Assembly (NCBI RefSeq): GCF_038784515.1
Contig: NZ_CP152376.1
Location: forward strand, 1,736,001 to 1,800,000
Direction of reading: 5' to 3'
Source: Rhodoferax sp. GW822-FHT02A01
GTDB taxonomy: Bacteria > Pseudomonadota > Gammaproteobacteria > Burkholderiales > Burkholderiaceae_C
DNA: 64,000 nt
The notes beneath the pieces were generated by a model. The model was not told the DNA's origin and did no database searches. It worked only from the letters and a program-made list of their open reading frames with translations. Made by a program: the position numbers and the translations under genes. This document shows, in pieces, positions 34,810-42,246 of this stretch (positions are counted from its first letter, which is position 1; each line of letters opens with the position of its first letter).

Positions 34810-36285
34810 ATGTCCCCCAGCACTCATCAAGATCATTTTCGACTTGTCGTGGATGCGGCCCCCACGGGCATTGTCATGGTTGACCCAAATGGGCAAATAG
34901 TCCTAGTAAACCGGCATCTCTTGAGTTTGTTTGGATATTCCGAATCGGATCTGATGGGGCAGCCGGTTGAGATATTGCTGCCCCAACGCATTCGCGCAAC
35001 CCATCCCGGAAAAGTTCGAGCTTTTTTTTCTGCACCATCCAATCGTGCCATGGGCGCCGGGCGAGACCTGTACGCTGTCCGCATTGATGGGCGCGAGATT
35101 CCTGTAGAAATTGGTTTGACGCCGGTAGACACGGAGGGGGGCTTGCATGTGCTGGCCACAATTGTTGATATCACCGAGCGCAAGAATGCTGAGAAACAGC
35201 GCGCGCGCAGTCGTGATCAGTTCAACGCCGTGGTGGAGGCCGCGCCAGCCGGTATTGTGATGGTGGACGAAAACGCACGTATTACTCTGGTGAATTGCCA
35301 GATTGAGAGCCTATTTGGTTATTCTCGTGAAGACTTAATTGGCCAGCCCATCGAAATATTGCTGCCTACACGCATGCGCATGGCGCACCCCGAAAAGGTA
35401 CGCAGCTTTTTTACTAACCCAACCACACGCGCGATGGGGGCAGGGCGTGACCTCTATGCCGCGCGATTTGACGGAACGGAATTCCCGGTTGAAATCGGCC
35501 TGAGCCCGATTGATCTTATGGACGGACGCCAAGTCTTGGCCACAATTGTTGACATCACTGAGCGAAAGAAATCAGAGCTTCGGGTTCTGCGCGCCAACGA
35601 AGGTTTGGAGCAATTCGTCTATGTGGCTTCGCATGATCTACGTTCACCGTTGCGAGGCATTGCCGATTTACTGGAGTGGATCAAGGAAGACATCGAGAGC
35701 ACACCGAATGAAAAGGCATTGGCAAACATTGCTCGTGCCACGCTTAGGGTCGAAAGGCTTGAGCGGCTGATTGATGATCTTTTGAGATACGCACGAGCAG
35801 GTGCGGTAGATGCAGAGATTATGCCAATTAACTTGCAAACATTGGTAACTCAAGTTCTGGAGCTTCAACCTCTCCGAGCTGGGTTTGAAGTAAAACTCGA
35901 TATCGCTCCAATCATTGTCCATGCTGCTCGTACGCCGATCGAAACGGTACTTCGCAATCTGATCTCCAACGCTGTAAAACATCACGACCGCGACGAAGGC
36001 GTCATCACGATCGGCGTGCGCGACAAAGGCAAGTATTTTGAGTTTTCAATTGGAGACGACGGACCAGGCATACCAGAACACGCACAGACGCGCATCTTCA
36101 AATTGTTTCAGACGGCTACTTCGACCGATCGGCAAAGTTCCGGCGTTGGATTGGCTGTGTCAAAGCGTCTGGTGGAAGCACATGGCGGCTGGATTGCCGT
36201 TGAATCAGCTGCAGCACAACGTGGAACAACCTTTCGGTTTATTTGGCCAAACAATCAACCCAACAAAGGAGGGGGCCAATCATGA
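34810..36285 (+). CDS. PAS-PAS sensor histidine kinase (cytoplasmic)
   Basis: 491 residues, no signal peptide or membrane helix. Two PAS domains with PAC tails (about 8-126 and 137-253) are strikingly alike, sharing blocks such as RAMGAGRDLYA and VLATIVDITERK. The kinase core follows with phospho-His in FVYVASHDLRSPLRGI (about 276), then N-box NLISNAVKHHD and GDDGPGIPEH. The kinase type (dimerisation domain followed by an Rcp1-like receiver gene) resembles phytochrome-associated kinases without a bilin domain. Its stop overlaps the receiver gene as ATGA. Confidence 0.88.
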   Translation: MSPSTHQDHFRLVVDAAPTGIVMVDPNGQIVLVNRHLLSLFGYSESDLMGQPVEILLPQRIRATHPGKVRAFFSAPSNRAMGAGRDLYAVRIDGREIPVEIGLTPVDTEGGLHVLATIVDITERKNAEKQRARSRDQFNAVVEAAPAGIVMVDENARITLVNCQIESLFGYSREDLIGQPIEILLPTRMRMAHPEKVRSFFTNPTTRAMGAGRDLYAARFDGTEFPVEIGLSPIDLMDGRQVLATIVDITERKKSELRVLRANEGLEQFVYVASHDLRSPLRGIADLLEWIKEDIESTPNEKALANIARATLRVERLERLIDDLLRYARAGAVDAEIMPINLQTLVTQVLELQPLRAGFEVKLDIAPIIVHAARTPIETVLRNLISNAVKHHDRDEGVITIGVRDKGKYFEFSIGDDGPGIPEHAQTRIFKLFQTATSTDRQSSGVGLAVSKRLVEAHGGWIAVESAAAQRGTTFRFIWPNNQPNKGGGQS

Positions 36286-36716
36286 CGCAATCCAAGAATA
36301 TGGGGCTGACTATCCTTTTGATAGACGATGATGATGTTGCAGCCGAAGCGGCCATACGAAATCTGCGAAAGTGTGGTGTTGACTTTCCGTTGTATGTCGC
36401 CTCGAACGGCGCGGAAGGTTTACGAGCTCTGCGCGGTCAAGGGCCACATGGAGAGTTGCCAAAGGCGACCATTGTGCTGTTGGACATTAACATGCCAGTT
36501 ATGGACGGGTTTGAATTTCTTGAGGCACTGCGCGCCGATCCCGCACTGCGATCTCAGGTTGTTTTTGTTCTAACCACATCAGATGCCGACGCTGATCGTA
36601 CTCGGGCCTACCACAAATGCATTGCTGGATACATGGTGAAGTCTGCGGTCGGCCACCAATTTGCCAATTTAGCGAATTTGCTCAAGTCATATGATGCTGC
36701 AGTCACACTTGCCTGA
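36282..36716 (+). CDS. Single-domain response regulator (Rcp1-like receiver)
   Basis: 144 residues, one receiver domain. Acidic residues are in LLIDDDDVAAEAAI, the phospho-acceptor is Asp68 in IVLLDINMPVMDGFEF, Thr is in FVLTTSDADADR and the Lys is in YMVKSAVGH. The extended loop between helix 2 and strand 3 (LRGQGPHGELPKA) is the Rcp1-like form. It is coupled to the kinase by a 4-base overlap and to the next gene by a 26-base overlap, so it is probably the first phosphate acceptor of this module. Confidence 0.88.
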   Translation: MTQSKNMGLTILLIDDDDVAAEAAIRNLRKCGVDFPLYVASNGAEGLRALRGQGPHGELPKATIVLLDINMPVMDGFEFLEALRADPALRSQVVFVLTTSDADADRTRAYHKCIAGYMVKSAVGHQFANLANLLKSYDAAVTLA

Positions 36717-38454
36717 ACGCTCCTCTGAGTCGCAGTTGTTACGGATATTGATTGTCGATGACGACCAAATTGATCGAGAGCGAATTCGGCGTGTTCTAGG
36801 GAAAGGCTCGGTCAAGAGTTCAGTACAGGAAGCTAACTCCCTTGGAGAGGCGCGCTCATATTTGAAGAGCGATAAATTTGATTGTGTATTTCTTGACTAC
36901 AAACTAGGTGACGCCAGCGGCACGGAACTGCTTCACGACATTCAGTCAGGCTCGATACCCTATGTCCCCGTGATCATGGTCACAGGCGAAGGCAATGAGC
37001 GCTTGGTGGTACAGACCATGCGGGATGGTGCACATGACTTCATTTCTAAAATGCACTTGCAAGTTGGTTTGGTGGAAACCATACTGATCAACAGTCAGAT
37101 TCGTGCCAATTTGGAAAGGGAGTTGAAGATCAAGCGTGAACGCCTTGAATATCTGAGCTTTCATGACACGTTGACTGGACTGCCCAACCGCACTTTGTTT
37201 TTTGACCGGGCGGAGCAGACGCTGCAATTTTCAATGCGCAAGCAGCAAATATTTGCCATCCTTCAAATAGACCTTGATCTGTTCAAGAATGTAAATGACA
37301 CCTTTGGCCATGCGGCTGGCGATGTGGTATTGACTGCTGTAGCCCAGCGAATTCAGTCAATATTGCGCGGTTCGGACACTGTAGCGCGACTTGGGGGTGA
37401 TGAATTTGCAGTCGTTTTGGCAGACATTAAAACGACGGAGGATGCACTACACATCACAGAAAAAATAACGCAGGAGGTCCGCAAACCGATCCAAATTTTT
37501 GGCGATCAGATGGTAGCGGTCGAAGCGTCTGTTGGGATCGCACTTTTTCCAGACCATGGCGAAGACGTTCAAACCTTGCTGTTAAAGGCGGACTGGGCTA
37601 TGTACGCGGCTAAACACGGTGCAGGTCTGTATTTGATCTATGCAGCGGGCATGGAGTCCATGCGTCAACGCCCTGCTCCAGAAAGCGAACGTCTGAGGCA
37701 AGCCCTCATTTGCAACGAATTGTTTTTGGAATACCAACCCTTTCTCGACCTGGCCAGCGGTGAGGTTATTGGTTTTGAAGCTCTGGTTCGATGGCGTACC
37801 CCTGAGGGGGAGGTTGTACCTCCAAGTTTATTCATTCCTCTGGCGGAGCGTTCTCCTGTAATTGCGCAACTTACTTACTGGATACTTTGTGTCGCTTTGG
37901 ACCAGATGCAGCGTTGGCACATGGATGGGTTAATGCTTTCGGTGTCTGTCAACATCTCGGCTCGCATGCTTGATGGCTCTGATCTTGCAGAGCGGGTGTT
38001 ACATGAGCTGCGTATTCGAAAGCTACCTGCATCATTTTTGACGCTGGAACTCACCGAAACTGCGCTCATGTCCAATGTGCACCGAGCATATAGAATTCTG
38101 GAAGAGATCAAGAATGCCGGAGTGCGAATCTCAATTGATGATTTTGGAGCGGGCTTCACTTCCTTTAAGTATCTGCGCCAACTCGACGTATCAGAAATCA
38201 AGATAGATATGGCGTTTACGGCAGACCTGAAAGCGGGTTCACGGGACAGCGTGATTGTGCGTTCGATCGCCCAACTTGCTCGGGGCTTTGGCATAACTTC
38301 CGTTGCAGAGGGCATCGAAGACCTCGGCAATAAAGCCACACTATTGGAACTCGGCTGTCAAGTGGGCCAAGGTTACGGTATCGCACGCCCTATGGCTGGC
38401 GGAGCCGTTGCCGAATGGGTAAAGCAATGGAACGAGCGCTACACAAGCGGCTAG
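36691..38454 (+). CDS. Receiver-GGDEF-EAL cyclic-di-GMP regulator
   Basis: 587 residues. Receiver (17-135, phospho-Asp69 in CVFLDYKLGDASG), GGDEF domain (155-315, GGDEF motif at 235-239 and an RxxD inhibitory site RGSD at 226-229), and EAL domain (about 335-585, EALVRW at 363). The EAL catalytic set appears complete: Asn in VNISARML, Glu in LELTETALM, Asp pair in SIDDFGAGF, Lys in EIKID and Glu in AEGIE. Both cyclic-di-GMP synthesis and breakdown are therefore possible, switched by phosphorylation. It is the output gene of the PAS-kinase module. Confidence 0.9.
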   Translation: MMLQSHLPERSSESQLLRILIVDDDQIDRERIRRVLGKGSVKSSVQEANSLGEARSYLKSDKFDCVFLDYKLGDASGTELLHDIQSGSIPYVPVIMVTGEGNERLVVQTMRDGAHDFISKMHLQVGLVETILINSQIRANLERELKIKRERLEYLSFHDTLTGLPNRTLFFDRAEQTLQFSMRKQQIFAILQIDLDLFKNVNDTFGHAAGDVVLTAVAQRIQSILRGSDTVARLGGDEFAVVLADIKTTEDALHITEKITQEVRKPIQIFGDQMVAVEASVGIALFPDHGEDVQTLLLKADWAMYAAKHGAGLYLIYAAGMESMRQRPAPESERLRQALICNELFLEYQPFLDLASGEVIGFEALVRWRTPEGEVVPPSLFIPLAERSPVIAQLTYWILCVALDQMQRWHMDGLMLSVSVNISARMLDGSDLAERVLHELRIRKLPASFLTLELTETALMSNVHRAYRILEEIKNAGVRISIDDFGAGFTSFKYLRQLDVSEIKIDMAFTADLKAGSRDSVIVRSIAQLARGFGITSVAEGIEDLGNKATLLELGCQVGQGYGIARPMAGGAVAEWVKQWNERYTSG

Positions 38455-38545
38455 CGAGAGGATGATGGGCTCCTTGCGCGGGCAACTTATGGTTTTCTAT
38501 ATTCGAATTGACTTGAAAGAGTTTGGGCGCGCACTTAATGAACTG

Positions 38546-38572
38546 GGCCTTCAAAAATGAATTTTGAAAGCC
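38546..38572. terminator. Stem-loop between convergent genes
   Basis: TTCAAAA and TTTTGAA form a perfect 7-base stem around ATGAA, extended by GGC/GCC beyond one C-A mismatch. It lies between the GGDEF-EAL gene and the convergent small-protein gene. There is no long T-tract beyond the stem on the + strand, so it is a weak intrinsic terminator at best. The rest of this 240-base gap is AT-rich and shows nothing else. Confidence 0.4.
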
Positions 38573-38694
38573 AAGTTGTGGCGGTTACTCGACAATGCGA
38601 TTGCGCGATTCATTCTTTTAAGATACTTGATTCGATGACGTCGTTTTAATTACTTCCAATAGCTTAATTGTAAAAAAAGCAATTTTCCCAACAT

Positions 38695-38895
38695 CTAATT
38701 ATCGGATCTGCGCACATTTTTCAAAATATCTGCAAGCTGCAAATCCGCTTGAGTTGTAACTTCCTCGCGCCAAGCTGATGGCGAGTCCGCCAGCTGATCT
38801 TTGAGAGCAAGGGAAAGTTCGACCAATGTGTCCCTTAATTGGGCAAGAGCCTCCGCTATTGAGTTAAGTTCTATCCTCGCATCTGTATGTCTCAT
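38695..38895 (-). CDS. Small charged helical protein, unidentified
   Basis: 66 residues with heptad-like leucines (ELNSIAEALAQLRDTLVELSLALKDQL), suggesting a short coiled coil. The ATG at 38895 is supported by a good Shine-Dalgarno, AAGGAG, 8 bases upstream; the frame extends to 38916 without such a site. No family is recognised. Its location among cyclic-di-GMP and chemotaxis genes may or may not be meaningful. The 334-base region beyond it (38896-39229) contains no supported gene. Confidence 0.6.
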   Translation of the reverse strand: MRHTDARIELNSIAEALAQLRDTLVELSLALKDQLADSPSAWREEVTTQADLQLADILKNVRRSDN

Positions 38896-39229
38896 TTGTT
38901 TAACTCCTTCAGACATTTGTGGTCGGCAATTGTGGGATTCTATTGGGCATATGTAGCCTTACCGTCAGGCCTCAAGTGCTGAAGTATTTTTGATTGCGGG
39001 CAGAAACCCCTGGATGCTCACGAAGACAAGTCCAGCTGGTTTGTCTGACTAAGGAAAGTTCACTCAACTGATTGCAGGAATATATAGATTCAGGAAGAGA
39101 GAAGCCAGCATAAAGAATGTACCTTCGCTGCTAAGCAATGTGGACACTGTCTCCAAGCTGTCCAGGCATCATGGTTCGGAAAATTCCGATCATTGACGGA
39201 AATTTCTGTCTTCGATACAGCCCATTCCG

Positions 39230-39667
39230 ATGGTGGTTTACGCGGGCCTCCTGCACTATTCGGGCATGCAATCATTTACCGCCGTTTCCATAGAGAGCTG
39301 CCCTTCCACACGGTGGTTCATCCGCATGGCCCTGGAGTTCAGCGGCTTTTCTGTCGCCGAAGCGTGCGAAGGCCCAGCCGGGCTGGAGCTTGTGTATTCC
39401 CTGTGTCCCGATCTGGTGTTGGTGGGATGTGGCATCACCGGAATTCAGGCCATTGAACTTTGCAAATTGATTCGCCTGGACTTTCAGCTTAACAAGACTG
39501 TGGTGGTCATGCTTTCCGACCGCGGGGACGACCTGGAAGTACAGGAAGGGCTCAAGGCTGGCGCCAGTGCCTATCTGGTCAAGCCATTCAGCCCCGTGCG
39601 CTTAATTTCGCTTGCACATCAACTGGTTCATAGCCCGTTTTCGGTTACCTCAAGCAACCCATCGTGA
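39230..39667 (+). CDS. Degenerate receiver-domain protein lacking the phospho-acceptor Asp
   Basis: 145 residues with the order of strands and helices of a CheY-like receiver: PDLVLVGCGITG aligns with the usual PDLVLLDxxMPG, but the acceptor Asp is replaced by Gly66. The N-terminal acidic pair is also absent (SIESCPSTRWF). Ser96 of VVVMLSDRGDD and Lys118 of LVKPFSP are kept. It therefore cannot be phosphorylated in the usual way and may act as a constitutive or ligand-bound partner. The start is uncertain (ATG 39230 or ATG 39266). It precedes the CheW gene on the same strand. Confidence 0.65.
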   Translation: MVVYAGLLHYSGMQSFTAVSIESCPSTRWFIRMALEFSGFSVAEACEGPAGLELVYSLCPDLVLVGCGITGIQAIELCKLIRLDFQLNKTVVVMLSDRGDDLEVQEGLKAGASAYLVKPFSPVRLISLAHQLVHSPFSVTSSNPS

Positions 39668-39704
39668 GTTCCAGCAACGCCCAACTTTCTTCCAACAAGA
39701 CTTT

Positions 39705-40271
39705 ATGCAAACACCATCAACCACATCACCCGACTCTTCTGCTGCACGACCATCGCTGCGCGGCGGACGGAGTGCACAGTCCAATGAAGGACCAAGCGTC
39801 CCGAGCGAGTGGCTCAGCTTCAAGCTGGGCGACGAGGAATACGGTATCGACATCCTTAGCGTGCAGGAAATCCGTTCATTTGAAAAGCCCACCCGCATGA
39901 CCAACATGCCAGCCTTTGTGCTGGGGGTGCTGAATCTGCGTGGCGTGATCGTGCCGGTGCTCGATATGCGGGTGAAGTTCAATCTGGAGCGGGTGGAGTA
40001 CGGTGAGCTCACCGTGTGCATAGTGCTGAGCATCGGGCACAGGACCGTGGGCATGGTGGTGGACGGTGTGTCGGACGTGGTGACGCTTACCCCGGAGCAG
40101 ATGCGCCCAGTACCGGAGTTCTCGTCTGGTGTCGGCAGTGAACACCTGTTGTCGATAGGGACACTGTCAAAACGCTTGCTTATGTTGATCGACATAGACA
40201 AGCTCATGAGCAGCCAAGAGATGGGGCTGGTTTCAGCAAACGTTGGATCGATAGACACAAGGAGACAATGA
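39705..40271 (+). CDS. cheW: CheW-like chemotaxis coupling protein
   Basis: 188 residues. A Ser/Pro/Arg-rich N-terminal extension (about 1-38) precedes one CheW domain (about 40-175) with [40 protein letters not shown] and VVDGVSDVV. CheW bridges receptors to the CheA kinase. ATG 39705 is chosen because the frame further upstream overlaps the receiver gene. The stop overlaps the start region of the chemoreceptor gene, so this CheW is paired with that receptor. No cheA is in the window. Confidence 0.9.
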   Translation: MQTPSTTSPDSSAARPSLRGGRSAQSNEGPSVPSEWLSFKLGDEEYGIDILSVQEIRSFEKPTRMTNMPAFVLGVLNLRGVIVPVLDMRVKFNLERVEYGELTVCIVLSIGHRTVGMVVDGVSDVVTLTPEQMRPVPEFSSGVGSEHLLSIGTLSKRLLMLIDIDKLMSSQEMGLVSANVGSIDTRRQ

Positions 40272-40273
40272 TC

Positions 40274-42022
40274 ATGAATAATTTAACTGTACGAGCCAAG
40301 CTCACCTTGACATTTGGTGGCCTGGGCGCCTTGGTGCTGCTGATCGCCGGCATGGCCATCATCACACTGGGAGACGCCAAGGAGCGCTTTGACAACTACG
40401 TCAACGGCATCGGCGCGCGGGCCAACACGGCACACCTTGTGCGGGAAGCAATAGACCTGCGTGCGGTTGCCGCACGCAATCTGGTATTGGTAACCAAGCC
40501 CGAAGACCTCGCGGTAGAAAAAGAAGTGGTCACCAAGGCGCACGCCGATGTGGGAACCAATATGACCAAGCTCAAGAAGTTGGCCGAAGCCCCAGGCGTC
40601 TCCGAGGAGGCGCGCCGGTTGATTGGGGAGATCGACAAGATCGAGCAGTCCTACGCGCCGGTGGCCCTGTCCATTGTCGACATGGCGCTGCAAGGCAAGA
40701 AGGACGAGGCCATTGCCAAAATGAACACCGAATGCCGCCCGCTCCTGGCCAAGCTGGTCAAGGTCTCGGATGAGTATTCCAGCTACACGGCCGATCACGC
40801 GGTCAAATTGGTGCAAGCGGCCGCGCAGGACTATGCGGCCCAGCGCAACTACCTGATCCTGGCATGTTGTGTGGCGCTGATAGGTTCCGGGGTGGCCAGC
40901 GTGCTGATCATTCGCAGTCTGACACGTGCCTTGGGGGGGGAGCCTGACGTGCTGTGCGAGGTGGTGGGCAAGGTGGCCGACGGCAATCTGACCAGCCAAC
41001 TGCAGGTGCGTAGTGGCGACACCGTCAGTGTGATGGCTGCGGTGGCCCGCATGCAGACCGCGCTGACCCACGTGGTGGCAACGGTTCGCTCCGGCTCCGA
41101 AGGCGTTTCCAGCGCCAGTGCCGAGATTGCCTCGGGCAACAACGACCTCTCCGCCCGCACCGAGCAGCAAGCCAGCGCGCTGGAGGAAACTGCTGCATCC
41201 ATGGAGGAGCTTGGCTCGACGGTCAGGCAAAACGCCGACAACGCGCGCCAGGCCAACCAGTTGGCGCAAAACGCCTCGACCGTAGCTGTCCAAGGTGGTG
41301 AGGTGGTGGCTCAGGTGGTGGACACCATGAAGGGCATCAACGACAGTTCCAAGAAGATCAGCGACATCATCAGCGTGATCGACGGCATTGCCTTTCAAAC
41401 CAACATCCTGGCGCTCAACGCGGCGGTGGAAGCTGCGCGCGCAGGTGACCAGGGTCGCGGCTTTGCGGTGGTTGCCAGCGAAGTGCGCTCATTGGCCGGG
41501 CGCTCAGCCGAAGCGGCCAAGGAAATCAAGATGCTGATCAATGCCAGCGTGGAACGGGTGGAGCAGGGCACGATTCTGGTGGATCAGGCTGGTGAGACCA
41601 TGACGGAAGTGGTGAGCTCCATCCGCCGGGTGACCGACATCATGGGGGAGATCAGCGCGGCCAGTGCAGAGCAGGCTGCGGGCGTCGGCCAGGTGGGCGA
41701 GGCGGTGACGGAGCTGGACCAGGCAACGCAGCAGAACGCCGCATTGGTGGAAGAGATGGCTGCGGCGGCGTCGAGCCTGAAGGGTCAGGCGCAGGACCTG
41801 GTGCAGGCAGTCAGCGTGTTCCAACTGGCCGGCCAAAGCGAGCAACACTTCCGGACTGCTGCAGTGCAGCGGGCGCCCGTGCGACGCGTGGAACATGCAC
41901 GCGCAGTTGGCGCCAAGCAGCCGGCAGCCGTCACAGCCAGCCACGCGCCACGGATCGCAGCTCAGGCCAAGAAAAAGGTCGTGGCCACAGCCGAAGCCGA
42001 AGGTGACTGGTCTAGCTTTTAA
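40274..42022 (+). CDS. Methyl-accepting chemotaxis protein with C-terminal DWSSF tether
   Basis: 582 residues: first membrane helix (about 10-32), four-helix-bundle-like periplasmic domain (about 33-190), second helix (about 192-213), HAMP (about 214-267) and signalling domain (about 285-505) with the tip [20 protein letters not shown]. The last residues are DWSSF, resembling the NWETF pentapeptide that tethers CheR/CheB, after a flexible Ala/Gln-rich linker. ATG 40274 has GGAG nine bases upstream; ATG 40268 overlaps the cheW stop and is an alternative. The ligand is unknown. Confidence 0.92.
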   Translation: MNNLTVRAKLTLTFGGLGALVLLIAGMAIITLGDAKERFDNYVNGIGARANTAHLVREAIDLRAVAARNLVLVTKPEDLAVEKEVVTKAHADVGTNMTKLKKLAEAPGVSEEARRLIGEIDKIEQSYAPVALSIVDMALQGKKDEAIAKMNTECRPLLAKLVKVSDEYSSYTADHAVKLVQAAAQDYAAQRNYLILACCVALIGSGVASVLIIRSLTRALGGEPDVLCEVVGKVADGNLTSQLQVRSGDTVSVMAAVARMQTALTHVVATVRSGSEGVSSASAEIASGNNDLSARTEQQASALEETAASMEELGSTVRQNADNARQANQLAQNASTVAVQGGEVVAQVVDTMKGINDSSKKISDIISVIDGIAFQTNILALNAAVEAARAGDQGRGFAVVASEVRSLAGRSAEAAKEIKMLINASVERVEQGTILVDQAGETMTEVVSSIRRVTDIMGEISAASAEQAAGVGQVGEAVTELDQATQQNAALVEEMAAAASSLKGQAQDLVQAVSVFQLAGQSEQHFRTAAVQRAPVRRVEHARAVGAKQPAAVTASHAPRIAAQAKKKVVATAEAEGDWSSF

Positions 42023-42246
42023 GAGTTGCACATGTAAGGCTAAACGTAGAAAGTAGCTCGCGATATGAACATTTGACTAAAGTTGATGAAAACATAAGAA
42101 GGCATTCACTACTTCTTTTGATGACTTTAACGGAAAAGTGATAAATGAATTGAATTCCATCAATTTTGATTCATGTCAACTCTGGGTTGCTGGTGGCAAC
42201 CGCATACTGATAAATATGAATAAGAACTTGTTGTTGGTGCTTGAAC

